From: Rhodobacter xanthinilyticus
GTDB lineage: Bacteria; Pseudomonadota; Alphaproteobacteria; Rhodobacterales; Rhodobacteraceae
Reading direction: 5' to 3'
Length of the DNA stretch: 64,000 bases
Assembly: GCF_001856665.1 (NCBI RefSeq)
Contig: NZ_CP017781.1
Coordinates: 1,178,001-1,242,000, forward strand
Part shown: piece after piece, positions 18,938-26,301 of the stretch
Layout of the letters: each line of letters begins with the position of its first letter
Numbering within the stretch: the first letter of the stretch is position 1
Position numbers and translations under genes: made by a program
Notes under the pieces: generated by a model
Databases searched by the model: none
What the model was told of the DNA's origin: nothing
Seen by the model: the letters and a program-made list of their open reading frames with translations, nothing else

Positions 18938-19345
18938 CTAACGCGCCTCGGCCGCCGCGCGGGCGGCGAGCGTCTGCGCGATCAGGCCCTGGGTCACATC
19001 GAGCGCGGCGTCGAGTTCGGTGCGGAAGGCCGCTTGTGCTGCGGCCAGCGCGGCGGCGTCGAAGGGGCGCGCCGCCCCCGCCCGCACCACCGCGGCGCGC
19101 GCCGCGGCCAGCGCATGGAGCTGCGGGCGCAGCCGGTCGGTCTCGGCGCCGAAGGCCTCGCGCAGGGCGCGCCGCGTCGCGCGGTCGAAGACCGCCTGTT
19201 CGGCGGCCGGGCCGAAGAGCTCCTCGCGGGCCGCGCTCAGCCGCCACGCCGCCCCGATCGCCAGCGCATTGCCGGTGAGCGAGAGCGCAAAGGCGCCGAT
19301 CAGCGCGATCCGCTTCCAGTTGCGCCGTGGTCTCGTCTGCGCCAT
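18938..19345 (-). CDS. Periplasmic heavy-metal sensor-like protein (Metal_resist/CnrX type)
   Basis: 135 aa. An N-terminal anchor (residues about 14-32, IALIGAFALSLTGNALAIGA) is followed by an all-helical Ala/Arg/Glu-rich domain. Residues FDRATRRALREAFGAETDRL and the later AQAAFRTELDAALDVTQGLI resemble the periplasmic sensor family that includes CnrX and ZraP. It is the last gene of an operon with an ECF sigma factor and a small membrane protein, and starts 1 bp after the latter's stop. A role in sensing a metal or envelope stress and releasing the sigma factor fits. I see no Cys or clear His ligands. Confidence 0.65.
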   Translation of the reverse strand: MAQTRPRRNWKRIALIGAFALSLTGNALAIGAAWRLSAAREELFGPAAEQAVFDRATRRALREAFGAETDRLRPQLHALAAARAAVVRAGAARPFDAAALAAAQAAFRTELDAALDVTQGLIAQTLAARAAAEAR

Positions 19346-19346
19346 C

Positions 19347-19670
19347 TCAGAGCCCCCCCATCCCCGGGGCGAGCGCCTCGAGCACCAGCGCGCCGAGCAC
19401 ATCCACCCCCGCCCAGGCCGGCACGCCCAGATAGCCCGCCGCCGCGCCCCCGAGGAGCAGCCCCGCGAGCCCCGCGCCGAGCCCGAGCTCGAGCGCGAGC
19501 ACCCCGCCGCCGCTCGCCCGCGCGGCGCCACCCGTTTGCTGCTGCGCGAGCAGGGTCAAGACCCCCGCGCTCAGCCGCGCCGCCGCCCGCGGCTCGGCCT
19601 CCGCCTCCGCCTCGAGCGCCGCCCGCACCAGATCCTCGATCCGATCCGCCATAGCCTCCTCCATCGCCAT
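19347..19670 (-). CDS. Probable anti-sigma factor (small membrane protein)
   Basis: 107 aa. The start ATG at 19670 overlaps the last base of the sigma factor stop (TGATG), the standard arrangement for a sigma/anti-sigma pair. The first 45 residues are charged and helical (MAMEEAMADRIEDLVRAAL...). The rest is one or two Gly/Ala-rich membrane segments (ALELGLGAGLAGLLLGGAAA...). There is no zinc-binding HxxxCxxC motif. The assignment rests on position and topology only, so it is an inference. Confidence 0.6.
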   Translation of the reverse strand: MAMEEAMADRIEDLVRAALEAEAEAEPRAAARLSAGVLTLLAQQQTGGAARASGGGVLALELGLGAGLAGLLLGGAAAGYLGVPAWAGVDVLGALVLEALAPGMGGL

Positions 19671-20245
19671 CACATCGCCTCTTCCGCTCCGCCCAGCTCG
19701 GCGCGCAACCGCGCCCGCGCCCGGCTCAACAACTGATCCACCGCCCCCGCGCCGCAGCCCATCGCCGCGCCGATCTCCGCGCTCGACATCTCGCCGAGCG
19801 CACGCAGCAACAGCGCCTGACGCTGGCGCGCCGGCAGATCCGCGATCGCCGCGCGGGTGCGCGCGAGGGCGCTGCGCGCGTCGAGCCGCGCCTCGGGGCC
19901 GGGCGCCTCGTCGGCGGGCTCGGGCGCCACCTCGAGGCCGAGAAACTGTCGCAGCCCCGCCCGCCGGCGCCGGTCGATGCACAGATTGACCGCGATCCGC
20001 CAGACCCAGCTCGCCACCGTGCCACGCGCCGGGTCGAACTGGCCCGCGCGCCGCCAGACCCGCAAGAACACCTCCTGCGCGATCTCCTCGGCATCGGCGC
20101 GGTTGCGCAACATCTGCGCGGCATAGCGCTCGATCGGCGGGCCAAAGCGCACCACCAGCCGCCCGAGCGCCGCGCGCTCGCCCGCCGCCAGCGCCGCCAT
20201 CAGCGCCCGGCCCTCCGCCTCCTCTGCCGCGCCCTCGGCCGCCAT
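19670..20245 (-). CDS. ECF-type RNA polymerase sigma factor
   Basis: 191 aa. Region 2 includes FGPPIERYAAQMLRNRADAEEIAQEVFLRVW (residues about 34-65) with the ECF-typical DAEEIAQEVF, then a linker, and region 4 with LPARQRQALLLRALGEMSSAEIGAAMGC and the recognition helix GAVDQLLSRARARLRAEL. It directs RNA polymerase to a small regulon. Four neighbours share the operon: an EF-hand protein and a 98-aa secreted protein upstream, the putative anti-sigma and a sensor-like protein downstream. No certain self-recognised promoter could be read by eye. Confidence 0.92.
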   Translation of the reverse strand: MAAEGAAEEAEGRALMAALAAGERAALGRLVVRFGPPIERYAAQMLRNRADAEEIAQEVFLRVWRRAGQFDPARGTVASWVWRIAVNLCIDRRRRAGLRQFLGLEVAPEPADEAPGPEARLDARSALARTRAAIADLPARQRQALLLRALGEMSSAEIGAAMGCGAGAVDQLLSRARARLRAELGGAEEAM

Positions 20246-20261
20246 CCGCCGGTCCCGCTCC

Positions 20262-20558
20262 TCAGTTGGTGACGGTGATCAACCGCTGGCGCGTCTTCGT
20301 CTCGCCGTTCGGGCCAGTGCCCGTCACCGTGGTCTGCGCCGTGTTGCCCGCGCGCACCCGCAGCTTCTCGCGGCTCACGCTCTCGCCCGCCGCGCCGGTC
20401 AGCGTGCCGGACTTCGTGCGGTTTGCGCTGCCCGCCGCGCGGGTGCAATCGCGCGTGCTCTGATAGCTCGCCCCGTTCTCCCCGGTCACCGTGACGCTTT
20501 GCGCCCCCGCCAGCGAAGGCGCCGCGCAGAGCGCCAAAATCATCATGATCTTGCGCAT
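20262..20558 (-). CDS. Small secreted protein of unknown function
   Basis: 98 aa. MRKIMMILALCAAPSLAGAQ is a signal peptide cleaved after AGA or AGAQ. The mature part is polar, rich in Thr, Gly and Asn (VTVTGENGASYQSTRDCTRA, TTVTGTGPNGETKTRQ) and has one Cys. I do not recognise the family. It has a good ribosome site, lies 16 bp from both neighbours, and is surely co-transcribed with the ECF sigma gene. It is probably part of the same periplasmic response. Confidence 0.75.
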   Translation of the reverse strand: MRKIMMILALCAAPSLAGAQSVTVTGENGASYQSTRDCTRAAGSANRTKSGTLTGAAGESVSREKLRVRAGNTAQTTVTGTGPNGETKTRQRLITVTN

Positions 20559-20574
20559 CTCGCTCTCCCGTCTC

Positions 20575-20985
20575 TCATTGCGCCGCTTGGGCGATCAGCC
20601 GCCGCACGCGGTCAAATTCCGCGGGCGAGAGCGTGCCGTTCCCGTCGCGGTCGGCGCGGTCGAACCCGGGGGTGTTGGCGGTGAACTCCGCCAGCGTCAC
20701 CCGCCCGTCGCCATTCCTGTCAAGCGCGGCAAAGCCCTGTCCGCGCGCCGGCGCCCCGCCCGAAATCGCCGCCTGCGCCGCCTCGAATTCCGCCGCCTCG
20801 AGGCTTTGCGAGCCATCGCGATCGGCGCGCACAAACACCGCCTGCCGGATCGCGAGGAACTCCTGCCGGCTCAGCGCGCCATTGCCATCGGCATCGAGGC
20901 TTTGAAAGCTCGGCGGGGCCGCCAGCGCCGGCGCCGCCACAAACGCCACCGCCGCGGCGCCCAGATAGGGGAAAAGTCTCGTCAT
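20575..20985 (-). CDS. Periplasmic EF-hand calcium-binding protein
   Basis: 136 aa with a signal peptide (MTRLFPYLGAAAVAFVAAPALA). Four canonical 12-residue EF-hand loops follow: DADGNGALSRQE, DRDGSQSLEAAE, DRNGDGRVTLAE and DRDGNGTLSPAE, each with Asp at 1 and 3 and Glu at 12. All four look able to bind calcium. It is the first gene of the ECF sigma operon. It could sense calcium or another divalent cation or simply be induced by it. Proteins of this kind are common in alphaproteobacteria, but the sigma-factor linkage is notable. Confidence 0.88.
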   Translation of the reverse strand: MTRLFPYLGAAAVAFVAAPALAAPPSFQSLDADGNGALSRQEFLAIRQAVFVRADRDGSQSLEAAEFEAAQAAISGGAPARGQGFAALDRNGDGRVTLAEFTANTPGFDRADRDGNGTLSPAEFDRVRRLIAQAAQ

Positions 20986-21063
20986 CTCTCGCTCCCGGTT
21001 GGATCTGTGAGAGTTACGCCCGCCCGCCGCCGCCCTGACGCCCCGCGGTGCGGATTTTTTGCC

Positions 21064-21104
21064 GCACCGCGCCCGGTGCACCATGGTATGCAGATAAATA
21101 TCTG
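21064..21104. promoter_or_regulatory. Cluster of short palindromes in the EF-hand/DUF3422 divergent region
   Basis: GCACCG and CGGTGC (21064-21079) form a 6-bp hairpin, followed by CAGATA-AA-TATCTG (21091-21104), a perfect 14-base palindrome in locally AT-rich sequence. The region serves two divergent genes, the ECF operon and the DUF3422 gene. The second palindrome looks like a dimeric regulator site; which gene it controls is not known. Confidence 0.4.
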
Positions 21105-21174
21105 TAATCGCAGGGATATTCGGGGTAGTGCTGCGATAACCCCGACCGACCCCTGCCTGCCCCGGAGACCCGCC

Positions 21175-22476
21175 ATGGCCCTGAGCGAAGATCACCCGCT
21201 GCGCTACCCGCTCGTCAATGAGCTCCATGCCCGCCCCTTCGCGCGCATCGATGTGCCATCGACGGTGACCTATCTGGCGATCAAGGAGCCGCGCGACGCC
21301 GCCAACCGCGACCGCGCCGCCGATCTCGCCCATCTCAACGCGCTGCTCGCCCGCGCCGGCGCCGCGCCCGCGCCCGCGGCCGCCACCCATCACACCGCAA
21401 GCCTCGGCCGCCATGCGCTGCGCTGGGAGAGCCATACCGAATTCACCACCTTCATGGCCCATGCGCCGGGGCTCTCCGCGCGGCCCTTCGACCCGGCCGA
21501 GGCCGAGGTCTTCCCCGAGGATTGGCTGGCCGCCGCGCCCGGCAAGCGCATCGTCGCGGTCTCGATCCGGATCCAGCCGCTCCCCGAGGATCCGAATGAA
21601 ATCAACGAGATGCTCGATGAGTGGTTCGTCTCGGAAAGCCTCGCCTGCGCCTGGGTGCTCGAGGGCGCGGCGGTGCTCGCGGGCGATTTCCGCATCGATC
21701 CGGCGGGGCAGATGCGCTTTGCGGTCTTTGTCGCGCCCGGCACCGGGGCGGGGCGGGTCGGGCGGATCGTGCAGCGCGTGTGCGAGATCGAGACCTATCG
21801 CGCGGTTTCGATGCTCGGGCTCGGGCGCGCGCGTGCGCTTTCGGCGCGCCTCAACGCGCTCGACCCGGAGATCTCGGCGCTGGTTGCGGGGCTCGCGAAG
21901 GCGGGCGCGGCGGGGGCCGAGCGGGCCGAGGCCGCGCTGGATCGGCTGCTCGCGGTTTCGGCCGAGCTCGAGGGGCTCGCGGTGACCAATTCCTTCCGTT
22001 TCAGCGCGACGGGGGCCTATGAGGCGATCGTCAAGGAGCGCGTCGCGGTCTTGCGCGAGAGCCGGTTCGAGGGGCGGCAGAAGTTTTCCGAATTCATGTT
22101 GCGCCGCTATGATCCGGCGATGCGCACGACGAAATCGGCCGAGGCGCGGCTCAATGCGGTGCTCGAGCGGGTCGGGCGAGCGGGCGAGCTCTTGCGCACG
22201 CGGGTCGATGTCGAGCGGCAGGCGCAGAACCAGAAGCTGCTGGCCTCGATGGACCGCCGCGCCGATCTGCAGCTGCGGTTGCAACATACGGTCGAGGGGC
22301 TCTCGGTCGTCGCGATCAGCTATTATGCGCTCTCGATCGCGGGCTATCTGACCTATCCGGTGGTGAAAAAACTGGGGCTGAGCAAGGAGATGGCGCTGGC
22401 GGGGCTGGCGCCGGTGGTGCTGATCGGGGTGTGGCTGATGGTGCGCCGGATCCGCAAGGGCTTTGGCGGGCACTGA
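21175..22476 (+). CDS. DUF3422 family membrane protein
   Basis: 433 aa, starting at the ATG at 21175. It begins HPLRYPLVNELHARPF (residues 6-21), the typical opening of DUF3422 proteins, and has LPEDPNEINEMLDEWFVSES mid-way. It ends in two membrane segments (VVAISYYALSIAGYLTYPVV and ALAGLAPVVLIGVWLMV). A helical stretch around residues 270-370 may be coiled. The function is unknown; the topology suggests a cytoplasmic domain anchored by its C-terminus, like CorA-type arrangements, although it lacks a GxN motif. Confidence 0.88.
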   Translation: MALSEDHPLRYPLVNELHARPFARIDVPSTVTYLAIKEPRDAANRDRAADLAHLNALLARAGAAPAPAAATHHTASLGRHALRWESHTEFTTFMAHAPGLSARPFDPAEAEVFPEDWLAAAPGKRIVAVSIRIQPLPEDPNEINEMLDEWFVSESLACAWVLEGAAVLAGDFRIDPAGQMRFAVFVAPGTGAGRVGRIVQRVCEIETYRAVSMLGLGRARALSARLNALDPEISALVAGLAKAGAAGAERAEAALDRLLAVSAELEGLAVTNSFRFSATGAYEAIVKERVAVLRESRFEGRQKFSEFMLRRYDPAMRTTKSAEARLNAVLERVGRAGELLRTRVDVERQAQNQKLLASMDRRADLQLRLQHTVEGLSVVAISYYALSIAGYLTYPVVKKLGLSKEMALAGLAPVVLIGVWLMVRRIRKGFGGH

Positions 22477-22518
22477 GGCGGGCGCAGGGCCGGCGGGCGC
22501 GCGGGCGGCGGCGGCGGA

Positions 22519-22551
22519 GCCTCCGGCGGGGATATTTTTGCATCGTTGAAG
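22519..22551. repeat. Half of a type B intergenic palindrome
   Basis: A single left arm, CCGGCGGGGATATTT then TTGCATCGTTGAA, with no matching right arm nearby. It stands between the DUF3422 gene and the OLD-like gene. The CCGGCGGGGATATTT part matches the odd right arm of the copy at 26.1 kb, showing that arms of different copies have been mixed. Confidence 0.7.
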
Positions 22552-22611
22552 GGGGGGGCTTGACGCCGTGCGGGGGAGAGGGCTTGTCTGAGCCATTCGG
22601 AGACCGCATTG

Positions 22612-24186
22612 ATGAGCTATCTTTATACCGAGACGGATGAAAAGAACGCGAACTGGTTCAACCATGACAACACCCGGCAGTCCTTGACGGGGATTGAGCT
22701 CGCTCAGGGGCGGATGCGCGGGCTGACGCCGTTTCAGCTCGAGATCACCTATCCGATCCTGGCGATTGCGGGGAATAATGGCACCGGCAAGAGCACCTTG
22801 CTCGCCCTGGCGGCCTGCGCATTTCATGCCGGTCGGGGCGGGTTCCGGCTGGCCGCGCGCAAGACGCCTTACTACACGTTTCGAGATTTCTTCGTGCAGG
22901 CGGAGGGGGAGGTCGGGCCCGAGGGGGTCGAGATAGCCTATGCGATCCGGCACGACAGTTGGCGCGGGGTTGCGCCGGGGGTTGCGCGCCAGGTTCGCAA
23001 GAAGCCCAAGGGCGGCAAATGGAACAATTACGACAGCCGTGTTGATCGCACGGTGGTCTATTTCGGCGTGCAGCGCGTTGTGCCCTATTTCGAGCGCAGC
23101 GCGCATGTCTCATATCGTGGGCGGTTTACGCCCGGCCGGATCGCGCCCGAGATCCGGGCGCGCATCGCCGGGATCGCCGGGCGGATCATTGGCAAGACCT
23201 ATGCCGAATTCGAGAGTTTCGAGCACCGAACCTATGCGCTGCCGAAGGTCAAGGTGGGCGGACAGGGCTATTCCGGGTTCAACATGGGGGCGGGCGAGAG
23301 CGCGATCTTCGAGATCCTCACCGCGCTGTTCGCGGCGGGGCCGGGCTGCCTTCTGGTGATCGACGAGCTCGAGCTCGGCTTGCATGAACGCGCGCAGGCA
23401 CGGCTGATCGAGGAACTCAAGGTGCTCTGCCTGGAACGCAAATGTCAGATCATCTGCACCACGCATGCGCATGCGATCCTCGCCGCGCTGCCGCCCGAGG
23501 GGCGAGTTTTTGTCGATAACGTCGCGGGGCGGACGCTGCTCTATCCCGGGATCTCGGCCGATTACGCCTGCGGCAAGATGGGGCGTGCGGAGGCGCAGGA
23601 GCTCGATATCTTCGTGGAGGATGAGGTCAGCGCCGCGATCTTGCGGGCGGCTTTCGACAAGGAGTTGCGTGAGCGGGTTCGTCTCATCGTGGTCGGCTCG
23701 CACAGCAGCCTCAAGCGCGTCATGGCGGCGCGCTATCTGGAGGGGCGCGGGGCGTGTTTGTGCGTGCTTGATGGAGAACAGCGCGCCAAGCATGAGGCGG
23801 CGAGAACCGCGATCGCCGATCATTGCGATGGCAAGCATCAACTGGCCGCGGAGAAGGCAAAAATCCGGGATTGGGCGGGGGAGCGGTTGATCTATCAGCC
23901 GGGGAATGGCTGGCCGGAGAAATGGCTGTTCGAGACGGCCGAGACCTGTGATCTCGTCGGCTGGAAAGCTTCCCCCGCGCCGCGTTGGGGAGTTGATGAC
24001 GCAGAACTCGCGGGGATGTTCGAGCGGGCTCTCGCGGCGGGCAAGCACAATGAGTTTTACACGCTCGCGCAGGAGCTTGGCTTACCAGAGGCGCAGGTTC
24101 GCAGCGATCTGATCGCCGCGTTGCGCGAAACTTTGCCCGAGGACTTCAACACCCTCGCCGCGGCGGTGCGCGGGCGGCTCGGCTGA
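22612..24186 (+). CDS. OLD-like ATPase with TOPRIM-type C-terminal domain (possible defence gene)
   Basis: 524 aa from the ATG at 22612 (GGAG 9 bases ahead; a TTG one codon earlier is possible). Walker A GNNGTGKST is at residues 54-62, Walker B LLVIDELELGLHERA near 250 and the H-loop THAHAIL near 284. After about residue 330 comes a TOPRIM-like order: FVEDEVSAAIL with the Glu, IVVGSHSSLKRVM, and VLDGEQ near 385 where DxD is usual. OLD-family nucleases have this layout and often act against phage. The gene has lower GC at its start (about 50% in its first 60 bases) and ends 4 bp from a tRNA 3' end, which suggests acquisition. No partner gene is adjacent. Confidence 0.72.
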   Translation: MSYLYTETDEKNANWFNHDNTRQSLTGIELAQGRMRGLTPFQLEITYPILAIAGNNGTGKSTLLALAACAFHAGRGGFRLAARKTPYYTFRDFFVQAEGEVGPEGVEIAYAIRHDSWRGVAPGVARQVRKKPKGGKWNNYDSRVDRTVVYFGVQRVVPYFERSAHVSYRGRFTPGRIAPEIRARIAGIAGRIIGKTYAEFESFEHRTYALPKVKVGGQGYSGFNMGAGESAIFEILTALFAAGPGCLLVIDELELGLHERAQARLIEELKVLCLERKCQIICTTHAHAILAALPPEGRVFVDNVAGRTLLYPGISADYACGKMGRAEAQELDIFVEDEVSAAILRAAFDKELRERVRLIVVGSHSSLKRVMAARYLEGRGACLCVLDGEQRAKHEAARTAIADHCDGKHQLAAEKAKIRDWAGERLIYQPGNGWPEKWLFETAETCDLVGWKASPAPRWGVDDAELAGMFERALAAGKHNEFYTLAQELGLPEAQVRSDLIAALRETLPEDFNTLAAAVRGRLG

Positions 24187-24190
24187 TCCC

Positions 24191-24266
24191 TGGTAGGCCC
24201 GGAGGGACTTGAACCCCCAACCAAGGCGTTATGAGCGCCCTGCTCTAACCATTGAGCTACAGGCCC
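24191..24266 (-). tRNA. tRNA with CAU anticodon (tRNA-Ile2 likely, or elongator Met)
   Basis: The minus strand folds into a 76-nt cloverleaf with encoded CCA: acceptor GGGCCTG/CGGGCCT, D arm GCTC/GAGC, anticodon stem GGGCG/CGCCT and loop CTCATAA, T arm GGGGG/CCCTC. The anticodon is CAT in DNA. The D loop AATGGTTA and the TTGGTT after the anticodon stem resemble E. coli ileX, whose C34 becomes lysidine to read AUA. An elongator tRNA-Met cannot be excluded by eye. It is not an initiator, as the GGG/CCC anticodon-stem pairs are absent. Confidence 0.93.
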
Positions 24267-24416
24267 CCAGGTTCCCCGGGCTTAGCGGGGCGGGGGGGCG
24301 GCGTCAAGAATCCGCTTGCGCGGGCAAGATTTGCCGGCCCGCGCGTGTTTTCGTTGCCCCCGCCAAGGCTTTGCGCTAAGGCCCGGGCGAGACATTCCTC
24401 TGGCGGAGAACGGGCG

Positions 24417-25463
24417 ATGACCACCGAGAAGAACGGGCTGACCTATGCCGATGCGGGCGTCGATATCGATGCGGGCAATGCTTTGGTCGAGCGGATCAAA
24501 CCGGCGGCCAAACGCACCAATCGCCCGGGCACGATGTCGGGCCTCGGTGGCTTCGGCGCGCTCTTTGACCTGAAGGCCGCGGGCTATTCCGACCCGATCC
24601 TCGTCGCCGCGACCGATGGCGTCGGCACCAAGCTGCGCATCGCCATCGACACCGGCAACGTCGACACGATCGGCATCGACCTCGTTGCGATGTGCGTCAA
24701 CGATCTCGTCTGCCAGGGCGCCGAGCCCTTGCTTTTCCTAGATTATTTCGCGACCGGCAAACTCGATGTCGAGCAGGCCACCCGGATCATCGAAGGCATC
24801 GCCGAGGGCTGCGCGCAATCGGGCGCGGCGCTGATCGGGGGCGAGACCGCCGAGATGCCGGGCATGTATGCCAAGGATGATTTCGATCTGGCGGGCTTTG
24901 CGGTCGGCGCGATGGAGCGCGGCGCCGATCTGCCGGCGGGTGTGGTGGCGGGCGATGTGCTGCTCGGGCTCGGCTCGAACGGGGTGCATTCGAACGGCTA
25001 CAGCTTCGTGCGCAAGGTGGTCGAGCTCTCGGGGCTGGGCTGGGATGCCGATTGCCCCTTCGCGGCGGGCTCGCTCGGCGCCGAGCTGCTCGCGCCGACC
25101 CGGCTTTACGTCAAACAGGCGCTCAAGGCGGTGCGCGCGGGCGGTGTCCATGCGCTCGCCCATATCACCGGCGGCGGGCTGACCGAGAACCTGCCGCGTG
25201 TGCTCCCCGAGGGCCTGGGCGCGCAGATCGACCTTTCCGCTTGGGCGCTGCCGCCGGTGTTCCGCTGGCTGGCCGAGACCGCCAACATGGCCGAGCCGGA
25301 GCTCCTGAAGACCTTCAACTGCGGCATCGGCATGATCTGCGTCGTGGCCGCCGAACGCGCCGACGAGCTCAAGGCGCTCCTTGAGGCCGAGGGCGAGACC
25401 GTCACCCGCATCGGCCATGTCGTTGCGGGCGAGGGCGTGGCCTACGCGGGCCACCTGCTCTGA
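24417..25463 (+). CDS. purM: Phosphoribosylformylglycinamidine cyclo-ligase (AIR synthetase)
   Basis: 348 aa. It begins with the family opening [20 protein letters not shown], has [17 protein letters not shown] near residue 35, [10 protein letters not shown] with the ATP/Mg site near 65, [13 protein letters not shown] and [18 protein letters not shown]. The enzyme performs the fifth step of purine synthesis, making AIR from FGAM in the cytoplasm. I start at the ATG at 24417, with GGCGGAG upstream. The stop shares a base with the purN ATG (TGATG), so the two are translated together. Confidence 0.97.
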   Translation: MTTEKNGLTYADAGVDIDAGNALVERIKPAAKRTNRPGTMSGLGGFGALFDLKAAGYSDPILVAATDGVGTKLRIAIDTGNVDTIGIDLVAMCVNDLVCQGAEPLLFLDYFATGKLDVEQATRIIEGIAEGCAQSGAALIGGETAEMPGMYAKDDFDLAGFAVGAMERGADLPAGVVAGDVLLGLGSNGVHSNGYSFVRKVVELSGLGWDADCPFAAGSLGAELLAPTRLYVKQALKAVRAGGVHALAHITGGGLTENLPRVLPEGLGAQIDLSAWALPPVFRWLAETANMAEPELLKTFNCGIGMICVVAAERADELKALLEAEGETVTRIGHVVAGEGVAYAGHLL

Positions 25464-26047
25464 TGCGCGTCGCCATCCTGATCTCGGGGGGCGGGTCCAA
25501 CATGGTCCGCCTCGTCGAGACGATGCAGGCCGAGGGCTACGCGACCCCGGTTCTGGTGGCCTCGAACGACGCCGCCGCCGCGGGCCTCGACAAGGCCGCG
25601 CGGATGGGCGTGCCCACCGCCGCCATCGACCACCGCCCCTTCGGCCGCGATCGCGCCGCCTTCGAGGCCGAGCTCCTCAAACCGATCCTCGCCGCCCGGC
25701 CCGATGTCGTCTGCCTCGCAGGCTTCATGCGCGTGCTCACGCCCGAATTCGTCACCCGGTTCGCGGGCCGGATGCTCAACATCCACCCCTCGCTCCTGCC
25801 GAAATACCCGGGCCTGCACACCCATCAGCGCGCGCTGGAGGCCGGCGATGCCGAGGCCGGCTGCACGGTCCATGAGGTCACCCCGGTCCTCGACGATGGC
25901 CCGATCCTCGGCCAGGCCCGCGTCGCGATCCTGCCCGACGATACGCCCGAGACCCTCGCCGCCCGCGTGCTGACCCGCGAACATCTGCTCTACCCCGAGG
26001 TTCTGCGCCGTTTCACCCGCGGCGAGCGCATCCGCATCGAGCTCTGA
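25463..26047 (+). CDS. purN: Phosphoribosylglycinamide formyltransferase
   Basis: 194 aa. [14 protein letters not shown] is the GARFT start. The active site is seen in CLAGFMRVLTPEFV, MLNIHPSLLPKYPG with the catalytic Asn and His, and the Asp in VLDDGPILGQ. It transfers a formyl group from 10-formyl-THF to GAR, the third step of purine synthesis. Coupled to purM; a long palindrome follows the stop. Confidence 0.96.
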   Translation: MRVAILISGGGSNMVRLVETMQAEGYATPVLVASNDAAAAGLDKAARMGVPTAAIDHRPFGRDRAAFEAELLKPILAARPDVVCLAGFMRVLTPEFVTRFAGRMLNIHPSLLPKYPGLHTHQRALEAGDAEAGCTVHEVTPVLDDGPILGQARVAILPDDTPETLAARVLTREHLLYPEVLRRFTRGERIRIEL

Positions 26048-26062
26048 GCCCGAAGCCCGGCC

Positions 26063-26170
26063 GGGCAGGGGGCGCTGCCCCCTCTGGCCTGCGGCCATTC
26101 ACCCCCGGGATATTTGCGGCAAGATGAAAGGGGGCTGGTTTCATCTTGCCGATAAATATCCCCGCCGGAG
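26063..26170. repeat. Intergenic palindrome type A, copy 2 (mixed right arm)
   Basis: The left arm is 26102-26129 (CCCCCGGGATATTTG, CG, GCAAGATGAAA). The right arm, 26139-26168, pairs over the GCAAGATGAAA part but then reads GATAAATATCCCCGCCGG, with an inserted base and a different tip. A GGGGGCGCTGCCCCC box precedes the left arm. It lies between the co-directional purN and rnd genes, so it is not restricted to convergent ends. Confidence 0.8.
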
Positions 26171-26301
26171 GCTCCCGCAGCCGCAACAGGCGCGCGGCGG
26201 GGCGGGTGCGCGTGATTTCCGCGCAAAGTTCTTTCCTTTCGGGCCCCAACTGCCTAAAGGACGAGGATCACGGCGGGATGACCCCGCGGACAGGAAGCGC
26301 G

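Noticed and set aside
22477-22611. An attachment-site copy of the CAU tRNA 3' end at the left edge of the OLD-like gene
   Set aside because: I looked for the tRNA end sequence (GGTAGGCCCGGAGG) and found no match, and there is no integrase gene.
20575-23106. 843-codon minus-strand frame
   Set aside because: Only its last 136 codons (the EF-hand protein) are real; the rest mirrors DUF3422 and the OLD-like gene.
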